Source: Halomonas sp. HAL1
GTDB taxonomy: Bacteria; Pseudomonadota; Gammaproteobacteria; Pseudomonadales; Halomonadaceae
Assembly: GCF_030544485.1 (NCBI RefSeq)
Contig: NZ_CP130610.1
Location: forward strand, 248,001-312,000
DNA: 64,000 nt
Direction of reading: 5' to 3'
In this document: positions 43,596 through 54,767 of the stretch, in pieces
Position numbering within the stretch: the first letter of the stretch is position 1
Layout: each line of letters opens with the position of its first letter
Notes under the pieces: generated by a model
The model's input: the letters and a program-made list of their open reading frames with translations, nothing else
Database searches by the model: none
Told to the model about the DNA's origin: nothing
Program-made: the position numbers and the translations under genes

Positions 43596-44322
43596 GTTGC
43601 GGTTGGCCTTTCGAGCAGGACTCGATACGCGCAGATACCCGATAAACCTGACGTAGCAGCGCAGGGGTAATCACTTCGGCGGTGGGGCCGCAGGCAATCA
43701 AGCGACCATTTTCGAGCATCATGGCGGCATCGGCGAAACGTAGCGCATGCCCCAGGTCATGGAGCGCCACCAGAATCAGCATCTGGCGTTCATCGGCTAG
43801 CCGGCGCAGCACCGTCAAAAGGCTGATCTGGCGGTTCAAATCGAGTGCCGAAGTGGGCTCGTCCAGCATCAAAATCTCGGGCTCTTGAACCAGGGCCTGG
43901 GCAGCGCTAACCAACTGGCGCTGCCCGCCACTGAGGTCGCCAATATCCCGCTCGCCAAGGGTCGCAATAGAAAGCTCCTCCAGCGCACGATCAACCTGCG
44001 CTAAATCCTCAGGCTGCACTTTTAATCCACGTCCCTGCATACGCGCCAAAAGCACTGATTCATAGACCGTCAGCACGGCCTTGGCGCCGGTGTCCTGAGG
44101 CATATAGCCCACGGGGCGCTCGGCGCTGGTGCCGCTGATAATTACTTCGCCGTCGCCTTTCAATAACCCTAATACGCGGCGAAAAAGCGTCGATTTACCC
44201 GCTGCATTGGGCCCTAGCAAGGCAACGACTTGCCCGCCTTGAAAGCAAGGTGTGGTGATCTCTTCCAGAATGGGGCGACGCCCGTAGCGGGCGGATACAC
44301 GGTTAAGTTGTAGGGTTACCAT
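43573..44322 (-). CDS. Iron-type ABC transporter, ATP-binding protein
   Basis: 249 aa. Walker A LLGPNAAGKSTLFRR, signature LSGGQRQLVSAAQAL, Walker B ILMLDEPTSALDL and switch His (VALHDLGHAL) are all present. It resembles FecE/FhuC/BtuD-type ATPases of siderophore or B12 importers. Its start lies 7 bp inside the permease gene, so the operon is SBP-permease-ATPase with translational coupling. The overlap with the opposite EamA gene is unusual for unrelated units. Confidence 0.9.
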   Translation of the reverse strand: MVTLQLNRVSARYGRRPILEEITTPCFQGGQVVALLGPNAAGKSTLFRRVLGLLKGDGEVIISGTSAERPVGYMPQDTGAKAVLTVYESVLLARMQGRGLKVQPEDLAQVDRALEELSIATLGERDIGDLSGGQRQLVSAAQALVQEPEILMLDEPTSALDLNRQISLLTVLRRLADERQMLILVALHDLGHALRFADAAMMLENGRLIACGPTAEVITPALLRQVYRVSARIESCSKGQPQLIVEAAI

Positions 44323-45401
44323 GAGGCCTTCTTGTGGTTAAGCACCAAAAATAGGAAGAAGGGAATGCCCACCAGCGAAGTAATAATGCCAATGGGAATA
44401 ATGGTGCCAGGAATAATGATCTTGGAGATAACCGAGCCAACGGAGAGGATAAGCGCGCCGCACAGGGCCGAGCCGGGCAAAAAGAAGCGCTGATCCTCGC
44501 CCAGTAAAATGCGCGCGATGTGCGGCCCCACCAAGCCAATAAACCCAATGGTGCCCACGAACGCCACCGCTATGGCAGCGAGCAGCGATACCAGTACCAG
44601 CACTTCCAAACGCAGCGCGCGGGGATTGACACCCATACTCTCGGCTTTGGCGTCGCCCAGGCGCATGGCGGTTAGCGCCCAGCCATGTCGGGCAAGCAGC
44701 GGCATGGATAAAGCAAGAATGCTAAGGGCGATCCAGAACTTGGGCCAGGTGGCTTTGGTTAAGCTGCCCATTGTCCAAAAGACCACTGCAGAGACCGCCT
44801 CCTGGCTGGCAAAGAATTGAATCAGCGCCATCAGTGAGTTGAAGATAAACACCATGGCGATGCCGAGCAGCACAATGGTCTCTACCGTCACGCCGCGCTT
44901 AAGGCTTAGAGCATGAATTAAGAACGCGGTGAACATGGCCATCACGAAGGCATTGATGGGCACGACAAATTCAATGGCGGCAGGCACCAGCGCCACGCCG
45001 AAGGCGAGACCCAGAGCAGCACCAAAACTAGCCCCGGCGGAAATCCCTAGGGTAAACGGACTGGCTAGTGGGTTGCTCAGTATGGTTTGCATCTGTGCTC
45101 CGGCCACCGACAAGCTGGCGCCTACCACTAGGGCCATCAGCGCGACCGGCATGCGGATTTCCCAGAGAATCACTCGCGCTTGCTGGCTAACGCTGTCCGG
45201 GGTAAACAGCGCCGCGATCACTTCGCCCAGGCTATAGCGGGCAGGCCCCAGTGCCAGATCAACACAGAGACTAAAAAACAGCGCTAACACCAGTGCCGCT
45301 AGTATCATTTGGCGGCGGAAAACCTGGCTATGGTAGAAGGCGCGACCCTGTGAAAGGCGCTCTGTGACCTCCGTTTCCGTTATCCTCGTATCAGTCGTCA
45401 T
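44316..45401 (-). CDS. FecCD-type ABC transporter permease
   Basis: 361 aa from ATG 45401 (MTTDTRITE), which overlaps the binding-protein gene by 11 bp; a longer frame to 45428 is possible. About nine to ten helices with FecCD motifs: ARYSLGEVIAALF, WEIRMPVALMALVVGASLSVAGAQMQT-like first signature, NPLASPFTLGISAGASFGAAL and GTIGFIGLVGPHIARIL. It forms the homodimeric channel for iron-siderophore or haem/B12 type ligands. Confidence 0.92.
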   Translation of the reverse strand: MTTDTRITETEVTERLSQGRAFYHSQVFRRQMILAALVLALFFSLCVDLALGPARYSLGEVIAALFTPDSVSQQARVILWEIRMPVALMALVVGASLSVAGAQMQTILSNPLASPFTLGISAGASFGAALGLAFGVALVPAAIEFVVPINAFVMAMFTAFLIHALSLKRGVTVETIVLLGIAMVFIFNSLMALIQFFASQEAVSAVVFWTMGSLTKATWPKFWIALSILALSMPLLARHGWALTAMRLGDAKAESMGVNPRALRLEVLVLVSLLAAIAVAFVGTIGFIGLVGPHIARILLGEDQRFFLPGSALCGALILSVGSVISKIIIPGTIIPIGIITSLVGIPFFLFLVLNHKKASW

Positions 45402-46524
45402 GGAGCGATATCCAGTAGCCGGGCTCATAGTCGATGGGCAGGAAGCGTTCGTGCAGTTCTTCCATTGTGGCGTTGGGGTCTAGGTCGGCAAAGAGCTCAG
45501 GGTGTAGCCACTTGGCTAACTGCTGCACGGCCACGAAGTAGTAGGGGCTGTTGTAAAACTGGTGCCAAATGGCGTGGAAATTGCCAGATTCAACGGCCTT
45601 AATGCCGGTCATCGCGGTGCGCTCGGTCAGCGCTTCCAGCTTGGCGTGAGCCTGTTGCATATCTGAACCAGGCCCTACGCCCACCCAATCGCCGCCAGGT
45701 ACGTAGGCATCCCAGTTGCCACCGGTAACAACCACATGGTCGGGGTTGGCGGCAATAATCTGCTCAGGGTTCAGGTTGCCGAAGCTGTTAGGAATAATCC
45801 CCTCGGCAATATTGTGGCCGCCAGCTAGGGTGACATAATCGCCAAAGTTGGCAGGGCCAAAGCTCATGCAGCACTCGTCGGAGTAGCCGCCGGCCCGGTC
45901 AATAAACACGCTGGGGCGCTCTGGGTTGGCCTCGGCGATGACATCGGTTACCCGTGCCAACTGTGTCTCGGCAAACTCGATGAATGCTTCGGCCGCTTCT
46001 TCATCGTCCATGATCTGGCCGATGATGCGCATGGAGGGGATGGTGTGCTCAAGCGGGTCTTCGCGAAAATCCACATAGATGATGGGAATGCCGAGTTGTG
46101 CCAGCTTGTCGTCGTAGGCAGCATCTTCTGTGGCGGCTTTCGCCTCGATGTTCATCAGCACCACGTCAGGATTAAGCGAGGCGGCCTGCTCGACGTCAAA
46201 AGTACCGTCTTTAAAACCGCCAAAGGTGGGGATTTCCTCAATCTCGGGAAAACGCTCCAGATAGCGAGCATAGTTATCGGGATCCGCCTGGGAAAAATCT
46301 TCGCGCCAACCGACTACATGGGCAAAAGGAGCTTCAGGTTCGAGTAAACCGAGCAAATAAATTTGCCGCCCTTCGCCTAAAATAACCCGCTCGGCAGGGG
46401 CATCCAAAGTGATTTCGCGGCCAGCGACATCAGTGACGGTGATAGCGTCAGCCATAGCAGTGGCGCCGCAAGCAAACGTGATAAGCGTACCAAGCAGGAT
46501 TTTTAAGCGCGGAGAACTGAGCAT
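45391..46524 (-). CDS. Iron-type ABC transporter substrate-binding protein
   Basis: 377 aa from ATG 46524 (MLSSPRLKILLGTLITF), which gives a standard signal peptide ending at ATAMADA; an upstream start at 46593 would add 23 residues before it. The mature part is a class III (FepB/BtuF-like) binding protein: DAITVTDVAGREITLDAPAERVIL, LNPDVVLMNIE and GGHNIAEGI. The ligand is probably a ferric siderophore, inferred from the FecCD-type permease; none is named. It is first in its operon. Confidence 0.85.
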   Translation of the reverse strand: MLSSPRLKILLGTLITFACGATAMADAITVTDVAGREITLDAPAERVILGEGRQIYLLGLLEPEAPFAHVVGWREDFSQADPDNYARYLERFPEIEEIPTFGGFKDGTFDVEQAASLNPDVVLMNIEAKAATEDAAYDDKLAQLGIPIIYVDFREDPLEHTIPSMRIIGQIMDDEEAAEAFIEFAETQLARVTDVIAEANPERPSVFIDRAGGYSDECCMSFGPANFGDYVTLAGGHNIAEGIIPNSFGNLNPEQIIAANPDHVVVTGGNWDAYVPGGDWVGVGPGSDMQQAHAKLEALTERTAMTGIKAVESGNFHAIWHQFYNSPYYFVAVQQLAKWLHPELFADLDPNATMEELHERFLPIDYEPGYWISLHDD

Positions 46525-46787
46525 TTTTTTACTCGTTGGTCGATATTGGTTAACAGGGCTGGCATCGCTGATGCGCTTTAACGGTGATAGCACATAGATG
46601 CAATTGCTATTGTAACTGATTAGCGTTTAGGAGGCATTATTGGGGTGCCGCGCTTAATGGTCAACATGCTACGCTTTGCCCTTAGCATTTATCCTACGGC
46701 GATGGCTTCACATGTTTGGCTCTAAAGGCAATGCGTTGTTGAAGGATGACTTGGTTTGTAAGTACTTACATTTTTGGAGGGGCCGCT

Positions 46788-47069
46788 ATGCCTTTATCTC
46801 GTGTTGAAATTGCCACGCCTTCCGCCGAGCGTTTAATTAATCGGCTCTGTAAACACTGGGCGCATAAGCTAGAGGTTGAGCAAAGCGATCAGCAGGCCAC
46901 CATTACATTTGCCACCGGCACCTGCTTAATGCTCGCTGAGCCCGATAAATTGGTGGTCGCCATCGAAACCCTGGAAGAGGAGCATTTGGATGAGCTGGAA
47001 GGCGTGGTCGAGCGTCACTTAATGCGTATGGCAGGGGATGAAGAGCTGGCGATTGTTTGGGAGAACTAA
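46788..47069 (+). CDS. DUF2218 family protein
   Basis: 93 aa. Fits the DUF2218 pattern: SRVEIATPSAERLINRLCKHWAHKL, ITFATGTCLMLAEPDKLVVAIE and a GVVERHLMRMAGDEEL end. ATG 46788 has TTGGAGGGG upstream. Function unknown; such genes are often near iron-siderophore transport genes, consistent with the divergent neighbour here. Confidence 0.88.
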   Translation: MPLSRVEIATPSAERLINRLCKHWAHKLEVEQSDQQATITFATGTCLMLAEPDKLVVAIETLEEEHLDELEGVVERHLMRMAGDEELAIVWEN

Positions 47070-47141
47070 ACTGAGTCTTCATGGCAGCAATCTTCATGGC
47101 AGTAAAGGAGAGCGTCTAATGCGCTGGTGCGTCTGCTATAA

Positions 47142-47993
<852 letters not shown>

Positions 47994-48377
47994 GGGGTCT
48001 ACTTGGCAAAATCTATCTTCAGCCAATGTTGAGTAGTCGTTGGGGGTAGTCTTAGGCCAAGAATTCCTGTAACATTTCAAAAATTTTGGCCGGGTGGCTT
48101 AGAAGCTCTGACTTACAGACCTTAGACGGCGCGCTTGTTGCGTTGGCCAGCCCAAAGCCTGCCACCGAGTTTGCTGATGTAACGTTATCAGTTAAGCAAC
48201 TCTGAAAGGCATCGAACAACAAGCGGGATGAAACCGATTCTTTTTATCGGCTTCGTCCCGCTTTTTTACGGCCCTTGTTTTGATAATGAATGACTTTAAT
48301 CGCGAGCGTCGTGGATTAACGAAGAAATTGCTGAGCCTGCGCCCTACAGGCTCCCACCAGCATGGGAGGATCTTGTT
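47994..48377 (+). promoter_or_regulatory. dapB-carA intergenic region with terminator and carA leader
   Basis: 384 bp. It contains a strong terminator at 48221-48267 (18-bp stem AAGCGGGATGAAACCGAT with one wobble and one mismatch, then a T-run). The 100 bp after it must hold the carA promoter; GATAAT at 48283-48288 is a candidate -10. No leader peptide or known attenuator was recognised. The first 220 bp show no gene. Confidence 0.6.
48221..48267 (+). terminator. Terminator between dapB and carA
   Basis: Left arm 48221-48238, loop TCTTTTT, right arm 48246-48263, then TTTT. Position 110 bp before carA also allows an attenuator role. Confidence 0.85.
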
Positions 48378-49538
48378 TTGAATAACCCCGCATTGAGCAA
48401 ACCCGCAATATTGGCCCTGGAAGATGGCAGTGTGTTCCACGGTATCGCCATTGGCGCGGATGGAGTAACCAGCGGTGAGGTGGTGTTCAATACGGCCATG
48501 ACCGGCTATCAAGAGATCCTTACCGACCCCTCCTACACTCGCCAAATCGTCACCCTCACCTATCCCCACATCGGCAATACTGGCATTAACGCAGAAGACA
48601 TTGAGTCCGCCTCTATTGCCGCGGCAGGGTTGGTGATACGTGATCTACCATTAATGGCTAGCAGCTTTCGCTCAGAGCAGTCGCTGTCGGACTACCTGAA
48701 AAGCCAGAACGTGCTGGGCATTGCCGATATCGATACCCGCCGCCTAACGCGCATTTTGCGCGATAAAGGCGCCCAGAACGGGGCGATTTTGGCCGGTGCG
48801 GATGCTGAGGGCGAAGAGGCTGTGGCGCGGGCGCTGGAAGCTGCCAAGGCGTTTCCAGGGCTAAAGGGCATGGATTTGGCTAAAGAAGTCTCCTGCAAAG
48901 AGGCTTACGAATGGTCGGAAGGCGAGTGGACGCTGGGGGAAGGCTACGCCGACGCTTCGCAAAGTGAGCGCCCTTACCATGTGGTGGCATATGATTACGG
49001 CGTGAAATTCAACATCCTGCGCATGCTGGCCGCCCGTGGCTGCCGCCTGACGGTGGTGCCTGCGCAAACGCCTGCCGCTGACGTGCTGGCGATGAAGCCT
49101 GATGGCGTTTTTCTGGCTAACGGCCCAGGCGACCCAGAACCCTGTGACTACGCTATTAAAGCGATTCAGGATGTGCTGGAAACCGATATTCCGGTATTTG
49201 GTATTTGCCTGGGTCACCAGCTACTGGCGCTCGCGGCCGGTGCGAAAACCGTCAAAATGAGCCTCGGCCACCACGGTGCCAACCATCCAGTGCAGGATTT
49301 GGATGCCGGCACGGTGATGATTACCAGCCAAAACCACGGCTTTGCGGCGGATGAAGCGACCCTGCCTGCCAATGTGCGTGCCACGCATCGTTCGCTGTTC
49401 GATGGCACCTTGCAGGGAATTGAGCTTACCGACCGACCGGCGTTTAGCTTTCAAGGCCACCCGGAAGCGAGCCCCGGCCCGCGGGATGTGGCGCCGCTGT
49501 TTGATCGCTTCGTGGCGATGATGCAGGCACGCCGTTAA
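48378..49538 (+). CDS. carA: Carbamoyl-phosphate synthase small subunit
   Basis: 386 aa. The N-terminal CarA domain ([31 protein letters not shown]) is followed by the class I glutamine amidotransferase domain: [26 protein letters not shown] with the nucleophile Cys, and [11 protein letters not shown] with the catalytic His and Glu. It releases ammonia from glutamine for CarB. TTG is the start: GGGAGGA lies 7 bases before it and no ATG or GTG is near. Confidence 0.96.
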   Translation: MNNPALSKPAILALEDGSVFHGIAIGADGVTSGEVVFNTAMTGYQEILTDPSYTRQIVTLTYPHIGNTGINAEDIESASIAAAGLVIRDLPLMASSFRSEQSLSDYLKSQNVLGIADIDTRRLTRILRDKGAQNGAILAGADAEGEEAVARALEAAKAFPGLKGMDLAKEVSCKEAYEWSEGEWTLGEGYADASQSERPYHVVAYDYGVKFNILRMLAARGCRLTVVPAQTPAADVLAMKPDGVFLANGPGDPEPCDYAIKAIQDVLETDIPVFGICLGHQLLALAAGAKTVKMSLGHHGANHPVQDLDAGTVMITSQNHGFAADEATLPANVRATHRSLFDGTLQGIELTDRPAFSFQGHPEASPGPRDVAPLFDRFVAMMQARR

Positions 49539-49606
49539 CGCGTCCTTCACATCACCGTATCGCCGTCTTTTGTCGCTCATCGTCACCATTTTTTGCGGGA
49601 ACCGTT

Positions 49607-52600
49607 ATGCCTAAGCGTACCGACATCAACACTATTTTGATCATTGGCGCTGGCCCGATTGTGATCGGCCAGGCCTGCGAATTCGACTACTCTGGCGCCC
49701 AGGCGTGTAAAGCGCTGCGCGAAGAGGGTTACCGGGTTGTTTTGGTCAACTCCAACCCCGCCACTATCATGACCGATCCGGCCATGGCCGATGCTACTTA
49801 CATCGAGCCGATTACCTGGCAGACGGTTGAGAAAATCATCGAGGCGGAGCGCCCCGACGCGATTCTACCGACCATGGGCGGCCAGACGGCGCTGAACTGC
49901 GCCCTCGAGCTTGAAAAGCATGGCGTGCTGGAGAAATTCGGCGTCGAGATGATCGGTGCTAACGCCGATGCGATTAACATGGCCGAAGACCGCGATCTGT
50001 TTGATCAAGCCATGAAGCGCATTGGCTTGGAATGCCCGAAAGCGAAAGTCGCGCACAGCATGGATGAGGCGTGGGAGATTCAGGCGGAGCTTGGTTTTCC
50101 AACGATCATTCGCCCTTCCTACACCATGGGCGGCTCCGGCGGCGGCGTGGCGTATAACAAGGAAGAGTTCGAAGAGATCTGTACGCGCGGTTTTGAACTC
50201 TCCAACAACCACGAGCTGCTGATTGATGAGTCGCTGCTGGGTTGGAAAGAGTACGAGATGGAAGTTGTGCGTGATAAAAACGACAACTGCATCATCGTCT
50301 GCGCGATTGAGAACTTCGACCCCATGGGTGTACACACTGGTGATTCGATCACCGTGGCCCCGGCGCAAACGCTGACGGATAAAGAGTATCAGATCATGCG
50401 TGACGCCAGCCTCGCGGTGCTGCGCGAGATTGGTGTCGAGACTGGTGGTTCCAACGTCCAATTCGGTATGGATCCCAAGACCGGCCGTTTGGTAGTCATT
50501 GAGATGAACCCGCGGGTGTCGCGCTCCTCGGCGCTGGCCTCCAAGGCAACCGGTTTCCCGATTGCTAAAATCGCCGCCAAGCTGGCGGTCGGCTACACCC
50601 TGGATGAGCTACAGAACGATATTACCGGCGGTCGTACACCGGCATCGTTTGAGCCGTCTATCGACTACGTGGTTACCAAGATCCCACGCTTCACCTTCGA
50701 GAAATTCCCCCAGGCTAACGATCGCCTAACGACGCAGATGAAGTCGGTGGGTGAGGTGATGGCGATTGGTCGTACCTTCCAAGAGTCGCTGCAGAAAGCC
50801 CTGCGCGGCCTGGAAACCGGTAATGATGGCCTCGATCCGATCATTACCGATTTTACGCCGGACAACATGGCGATTATCCAGGGCGAGCTTCAGGCCGCCG
50901 GTGCCGAGCGTATTTTTTATATCGCGGACGCCATGCGCTCAGGTATGAGCGTTGATGAGGTGTTTGCGCTGACCAATATCGACCCTTGGTTTCTAGTCCA
51001 GCTTGAAGATCTAGTGCTGACTGAAAACGCCGTCGCCAAGCGCTCACTGACCGACTTCTCTGCCCGTGAGATCTATCAGCTCAAACGCAAAGGCTTTGGC
51101 GATGCGCGCCTGGCCAAGCTGCTCAGCGTTAGTGAAAAAGCGTTTCGTCAAACCCGTCAGGCTGCTGGTATTCGCCCGGTTTATAAGCGCGTGGATACCT
51201 GTGCCGCGGAGTTTGTGTCAGATACCGCCTATATGTACTCCACTTATGAAGAAGAGTGCGAAGCGGATGTGTCTGATCGTCAGAAAATTATGGTGTTGGG
51301 CGGTGGTCCGAACCGTATCGGCCAGGGTATCGAGTTTGACTACTGCTGTGTTCACGCCGCCTTTGCCATGCGCGACGACGGCTATGAAACCATCATGGTC
51401 AACTGCAACCCGGAAACCGTCTCTACCGATTACGACACCTCTGATCGCCTCTACTTTGAGCCGGTAACGTTGGAAGACGTGCTCGAAATCGCCGACAAAG
51501 AGAAGCCGGTGGGCGTGATCGTCCAGTTCGGTGGTCAGACGCCGCTGAAACTGGCCCGCGAGCTAGAGGCTGCCGGTGTTCCGATCATTGGTACCACGCC
51601 GGACGCCATCGACCGCGCCGAAGACCGTGAACGCTTCCAGGTGATGATCGACAAGCTGGGCCTGAAGCAGCCGCCCAATGCCACGGCGCGCAGCTTTGCC
51701 GAAGCCTTCGATAAAGCCGAAGCAATTGGCTACCCGCTGGTAGTACGCCCCAGTTACGTGCTAGGCGGCCGGGCTATGGAGATCGTTTACGACGCCTCCG
51801 AGCTTGAAAACTACATGACCCACGCGGTGAAGGTCTCCAACGACTCACCGGTGCTGCTGGATCATTTCCTGAGTGCCGCAATCGAGATCGATATCGATGC
51901 CGTGTCGGATGGTCAGCAGGTGGTGATTGGCGGCATCATGCAGCACGTAGAGCAAGCGGGCGTTCACTCCGGTGACTCCGCCTGCGCGCTACCGCCTTAC
52001 TCGCTGCCTGCCGATGTGCAGGACGAAATGCGCCATCAGGTGAAGCAGATGGCGGTTGAACTGGGCGTTAAAGGCTTAATGAACGTGCAGCTGGCCTGGC
52101 AGGATGGCGAGATCTACGTGATTGAGGTTAACCCCCGCGCTTCGCGTACCGTGCCCTTTGTGTCCAAGTGCATCGGCACATCGCTTGCTCAGATTGCAGC
52201 GCGCTGTATGGCCGGTAAAACGTTGGCTGAGCAGGGCTTTGAGAAGGAGATCGTACCGCACTTCTATAGTGTGAAAGAGGCGGTTTTCCCGTTCAATAAA
52301 TTCCCCGGTGTCGATCCAATTCTGTCGCCGGAAATGAAGTCCACCGGCGAAGTGATGGGCTCTGGGGATACCTTTGCAGAGGCCTTCTTCAAGGCGCAGT
52401 TGGGGGCAGGCGAGGCCATACCGGCGCTGACCGGCGAGCGTAAAGCGTTCCTTTCCGTTCGTGAGCCGGACAAGGCAGGGATTATCGAAGTGGGCCGTTC
52501 TCTGTTAGCATTAGGCTTTACGCTATGTGCAACACGGGGAACAGCGGCTGCTTTGGAAGCTGCCGGGCTTGCCGTGGAACACGTCAATAAAGTTTACGAA

Positions 52601-52837
52601 GGCCGTCCCCATATCGTCGATCTGCTTAAGAACGACGAAATCGCCTACATTGTGAACACTACTGAAGGTCGTCAGGCTATTAACGACTCTTCGGTCATTC
52701 GCCGTACTGCTCTCTCGCGCAAGGTGCCCTATGCGACCACCTTGGCGGGCGCTAATGCTGTTTGCATGGCGCTTGAGTACGGTAGTGAGATTACGGTGCG
52801 ACGCCTTCAGGATCTGCATGCAGGAGCAAGTCAATGA
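49607..52837 (+). CDS. carB: Carbamoyl-phosphate synthase large subunit
   Basis: 1076 aa, full length. Two homologous ATP-grasp halves (first with [11 protein letters not shown], second with [11 protein letters not shown]), an oligomerisation domain between and an MGS-like allosteric domain at the C-terminus. It makes carbamoyl phosphate for pyrimidine and arginine synthesis. The MGS-like end binds UMP and ornithine in E. coli. It follows carA by 68 bp and overlaps greA by four bases. Confidence 0.97.
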   Translation: MPKRTDINTILIIGAGPIVIGQACEFDYSGAQACKALREEGYRVVLVNSNPATIMTDPAMADATYIEPITWQTVEKIIEAERPDAILPTMGGQTALNCALELEKHGVLEKFGVEMIGANADAINMAEDRDLFDQAMKRIGLECPKAKVAHSMDEAWEIQAELGFPTIIRPSYTMGGSGGGVAYNKEEFEEICTRGFELSNNHELLIDESLLGWKEYEMEVVRDKNDNCIIVCAIENFDPMGVHTGDSITVAPAQTLTDKEYQIMRDASLAVLREIGVETGGSNVQFGMDPKTGRLVVIEMNPRVSRSSALASKATGFPIAKIAAKLAVGYTLDELQNDITGGRTPASFEPSIDYVVTKIPRFTFEKFPQANDRLTTQMKSVGEVMAIGRTFQESLQKALRGLETGNDGLDPIITDFTPDNMAIIQGELQAAGAERIFYIADAMRSGMSVDEVFALTNIDPWFLVQLEDLVLTENAVAKRSLTDFSAREIYQLKRKGFGDARLAKLLSVSEKAFRQTRQAAGIRPVYKRVDTCAAEFVSDTAYMYSTYEEECEADVSDRQKIMVLGGGPNRIGQGIEFDYCCVHAAFAMRDDGYETIMVNCNPETVSTDYDTSDRLYFEPVTLEDVLEIADKEKPVGVIVQFGGQTPLKLARELEAAGVPIIGTTPDAIDRAEDRERFQVMIDKLGLKQPPNATARSFAEAFDKAEAIGYPLVVRPSYVLGGRAMEIVYDASELENYMTHAVKVSNDSPVLLDHFLSAAIEIDIDAVSDGQQVVIGGIMQHVEQAGVHSGDSACALPPYSLPADVQDEMRHQVKQMAVELGVKGLMNVQLAWQDGEIYVIEVNPRASRTVPFVSKCIGTSLAQIAARCMAGKTLAEQGFEKEIVPHFYSVKEAVFPFNKFPGVDPILSPEMKSTGEVMGSGDTFAEAFFKAQLGAGEAIPALTGERKAFLSVREPDKAGIIEVGRSLLALGFTLCATRGTAAALEAAGLAVEHVNKVYEGRPHIVDLLKNDEIAYIVNTTEGRQAINDSSVIRRTALSRKVPYATTLAGANAVCMALEYGSEITVRRLQDLHAGASQ

Positions 52838-53310
52838 ACAAGGTCCCGATGACAGTGGCGGGAGAAAGAAGCCTTCGTGAAGAGCTCGACCACCTTAAAA
52901 GCGAAGCGCGTCCGCAAGTGATCGCGGCCATCGCTGAAGCGCGTGAACACGGTGATCTGAAAGAGAACGCCGAGTATCACGCCGCTCGTGAGCAGCAGGG
53001 GTTTATCGAAGGGCGTATTCAGGAGATCGAAAGTAAGCTCTCCGTCTGCCAGGTAATTGATGTCACAAAACTGCCGAAAACCGGCAAAGTGATTTTTGGT
53101 GTTACCGTGTCGCTAATGAATCTGGATACCGATGCGGAAGTCACTTATCGTATCGTCGGCGAAGATGAGGCGGATATTAAGTCTGGCCGTATCTCGGTCA
53201 CTTCTCCCATCGCCCGTGCTTTAATCGGCAAGGAAGAGGGGGATGTTGTGGTGGTGAAAACCCCCGGCGGCGATGTTGAGTACGAAATAGGTAGCGTCGA
53301 ATACGTTTGA
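52834..53310 (+). CDS. greA: Transcription elongation factor GreA
   Basis: 158 aa. N-terminal antiparallel coiled coil with the tip ([21 protein letters not shown]) that enters the RNA polymerase secondary channel, then the FKBP-like C-terminal domain ([20 protein letters not shown]). It stimulates RNA cleavage in backtracked complexes. The ATGA overlap with carB implies coupling. A terminator follows. Confidence 0.97.
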   Translation: MNKVPMTVAGERSLREELDHLKSEARPQVIAAIAEAREHGDLKENAEYHAAREQQGFIEGRIQEIESKLSVCQVIDVTKLPKTGKVIFGVTVSLMNLDTDAEVTYRIVGEDEADIKSGRISVTSPIARALIGKEEGDVVVVKTPGGDVEYEIGSVEYV

Positions 53311-53313
53311 TAA

Positions 53314-53365
53314 AAAAACGCCCCTTCAATTGACCTCGGTTAGGTCGGTTGAAGGGGCGTTTTAG
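53314..53365. terminator. Bidirectional terminator after greA
   Basis: AAAACGCCCCTTCAATTGACCT pairs with AGGTCGGTTGAAGGGGCGTTTT (a few mismatches). A-run on the left and T-run on the right, so it can serve both greA and the convergent yhbY. Confidence 0.85.
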
Positions 53366-53404
53366 TGCAGCGGCATTCGTTTTAGAACGAGTGCAATCTA
53401 ACGG

Positions 53405-53731
53405 TTAATGCCTACCGTGGTGGTTCTCAAAGCGGGTAACATTAGAAAGCTTTGGATTCACCTGTGGGTTTCTGCGGTAGAGCAGCGCCATTTTGCCAAT
53501 GGTTTGCACAAGGTCGGCACGGCTGTTGGCGATCAGTTCGGCTATCATAGCAGCCCGATCATCACGCTCAGGAATGGCGAGTTTCACTTTGATCAGTTCG
53601 TGATCGGTGAGTGCGCGGTTAAGTTCTGCGAGCAAATTTTCGGAGACGCCGTTCTCAGAAACGGTGACCACTGGGTTAAGATGGTGGCCAATGCTACGAA
53701 ATGCTTTCTTTTGTGCCTGTGACAAGCTCAT
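53405..53731 (-). CDS. yhbY: YhbY/CRM-domain RNA-binding protein
   Basis: 108 aa. The CRM fold is visible: SLSQAQKKAFRSIGHHLNPVVTVSENGVSENLLAEL, LTDHELIKVK and the IGKMALLYRRN signature. E. coli YhbY associates with pre-50S particles. Transcribed leftwards; the next gene rlmE diverges from it, as in other gammaproteobacteria. Confidence 0.94.
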   Translation of the reverse strand: MSLSQAQKKAFRSIGHHLNPVVTVSENGVSENLLAELNRALTDHELIKVKLAIPERDDRAAMIAELIANSRADLVQTIGKMALLYRRNPQVNPKLSNVTRFENHHGRH

Positions 53732-53845
53732 GGTATCTTGCGGTATCCCGGTTAGCGCTTAACGCTCCATCTTACGGTGAAACGTCACCGAGTGAAAGCG
53801 ATCGCGTGAATGCGCCCATCTCTTATTCCAGTGTTAGATTCCCAC

Positions 53846-54493
53846 ATGCAGCAAAAGCCCCCAAGCCGTAAACATTCCGTTAGCAAAACCAGCAATAACT
53901 GGAAGAAGGAGCATTTTGACGACCAGTACGTGAAGCAGAGTTGGCAAGATGGCTATCGCTCTCGTGCCAGCTATAAGCTGATTGAGCTGGATGAAAAGGA
54001 TAAACTGCTGCGACCCGGTATGACGGTCATTGATTTAGGGGCAGCGCCCGGCGGATGGAGTCAGATTGCTGCTGAGCGGGTAGGGCCTGAAGGTGTGGTC
54101 ATCGCTTCTGATATTTTGGAGATGGATGCGCTCGCAGGCGTGGACTTTATCCAGGGGGATTTTACGGAAGAGGCGGTGTTGGAGGCGATATTAAAACGTC
54201 TAGATAATCGTCGCGTAGACCTTGTGATGTCGGATATGGCCCCCAATATGAGTGGTATGGCGGCAATTGATCAGCCTCAGGCGATGTACTTAGTGGAGTT
54301 AGCGTTAGAACTCGCTCGCGAAACTCTGTCACCCGGTGGTCGGTTTTTAGCTAAAGTATTCCAGGGGGAAGGGTTTGACGCTTACCTGAAAGAGTTACGC
54401 AGCAGCTTTAGCAAGGTAGTGACTCGCAAGCCGGATGCATCGCGGGCACGCTCCCGTGAAGTCTATTTTCTGGCCGAAGGGTTTCGCGGTTAA
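53846..54493 (+). CDS. rlmE: 23S rRNA 2'-O-ribose methyltransferase RlmE
   Basis: 215 aa (RrmJ/FtsJ). SAM-binding [13 protein letters not shown], and the KDKE catalytic tetrad: Lys in RASYKL, Asp in [10 protein letters not shown], Lys in [10 protein letters not shown], Glu in SREVYFLA. It methylates U2552 in 23S rRNA late in 50S assembly. ATG 53846 is the best available start but has no clear Shine-Dalgarno; the frame is open to 53810. Usually in one operon with ftsH, which follows after 274 bp. Confidence 0.94.
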   Translation: MQQKPPSRKHSVSKTSNNWKKEHFDDQYVKQSWQDGYRSRASYKLIELDEKDKLLRPGMTVIDLGAAPGGWSQIAAERVGPEGVVIASDILEMDALAGVDFIQGDFTEEAVLEAILKRLDNRRVDLVMSDMAPNMSGMAAIDQPQAMYLVELALELARETLSPGGRFLAKVFQGEGFDAYLKELRSSFSKVVTRKPDASRARSREVYFLAEGFRG

Positions 54494-54767
54494 CGCATCA
54501 TATGGTTCGATAATTTTACCTATGATGGGATAACGGTGTATGTGGTTCATAGCCAAGATTTATCAGCGCGATTGCCAGACAGGCAAGCGCAACGTGTGTC
54601 ACATTAGCCGCAATACGCGCGTGACACAGATGGCCCGAGGCATAAGACGCTTTGGCAATGGTTAAACGCTTGATGCTGATGTAATGTCGTAGTACTAAGA
54701 TTATTAGTAGCAGGCTTTATTAAGCATCAGGTTTTAACTGACGGATTCTTGTAATGAGGGTAGCCCC
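54494..54767 (+). promoter_or_regulatory. rlmE-ftsH intergenic region
   Basis: 274 bp. GTGTCAC (54596-54602) and GTGACAC (54620-54626) form an inverted repeat with a 17-base interior. ATGAGGG at 54754-54760 is the ftsH ribosome binding site. A sigma-32 promoter was looked for but no convincing match was found. No gene seen. Confidence 0.4.

Noticed and set aside
46594..46745. Fur box in front of the iron-type ABC operon
   Set aside because: AT-rich repeats such as TGCAATTGCTATTG were compared with the Fur consensus by eye, but matches were too poor to list.
48268..48377. ARG-box or pyrimidine attenuator controlling carA
   Set aside because: TGAATGACTTTAAT was examined, but it lacks the second half-site; no leader peptide or U-rich regulated terminator was found downstream.
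49865..50461. 198-codon frame antisense to carB
   Set aside because: Long only because carB has strong codon bias; no ribosome binding site or homologous pattern.
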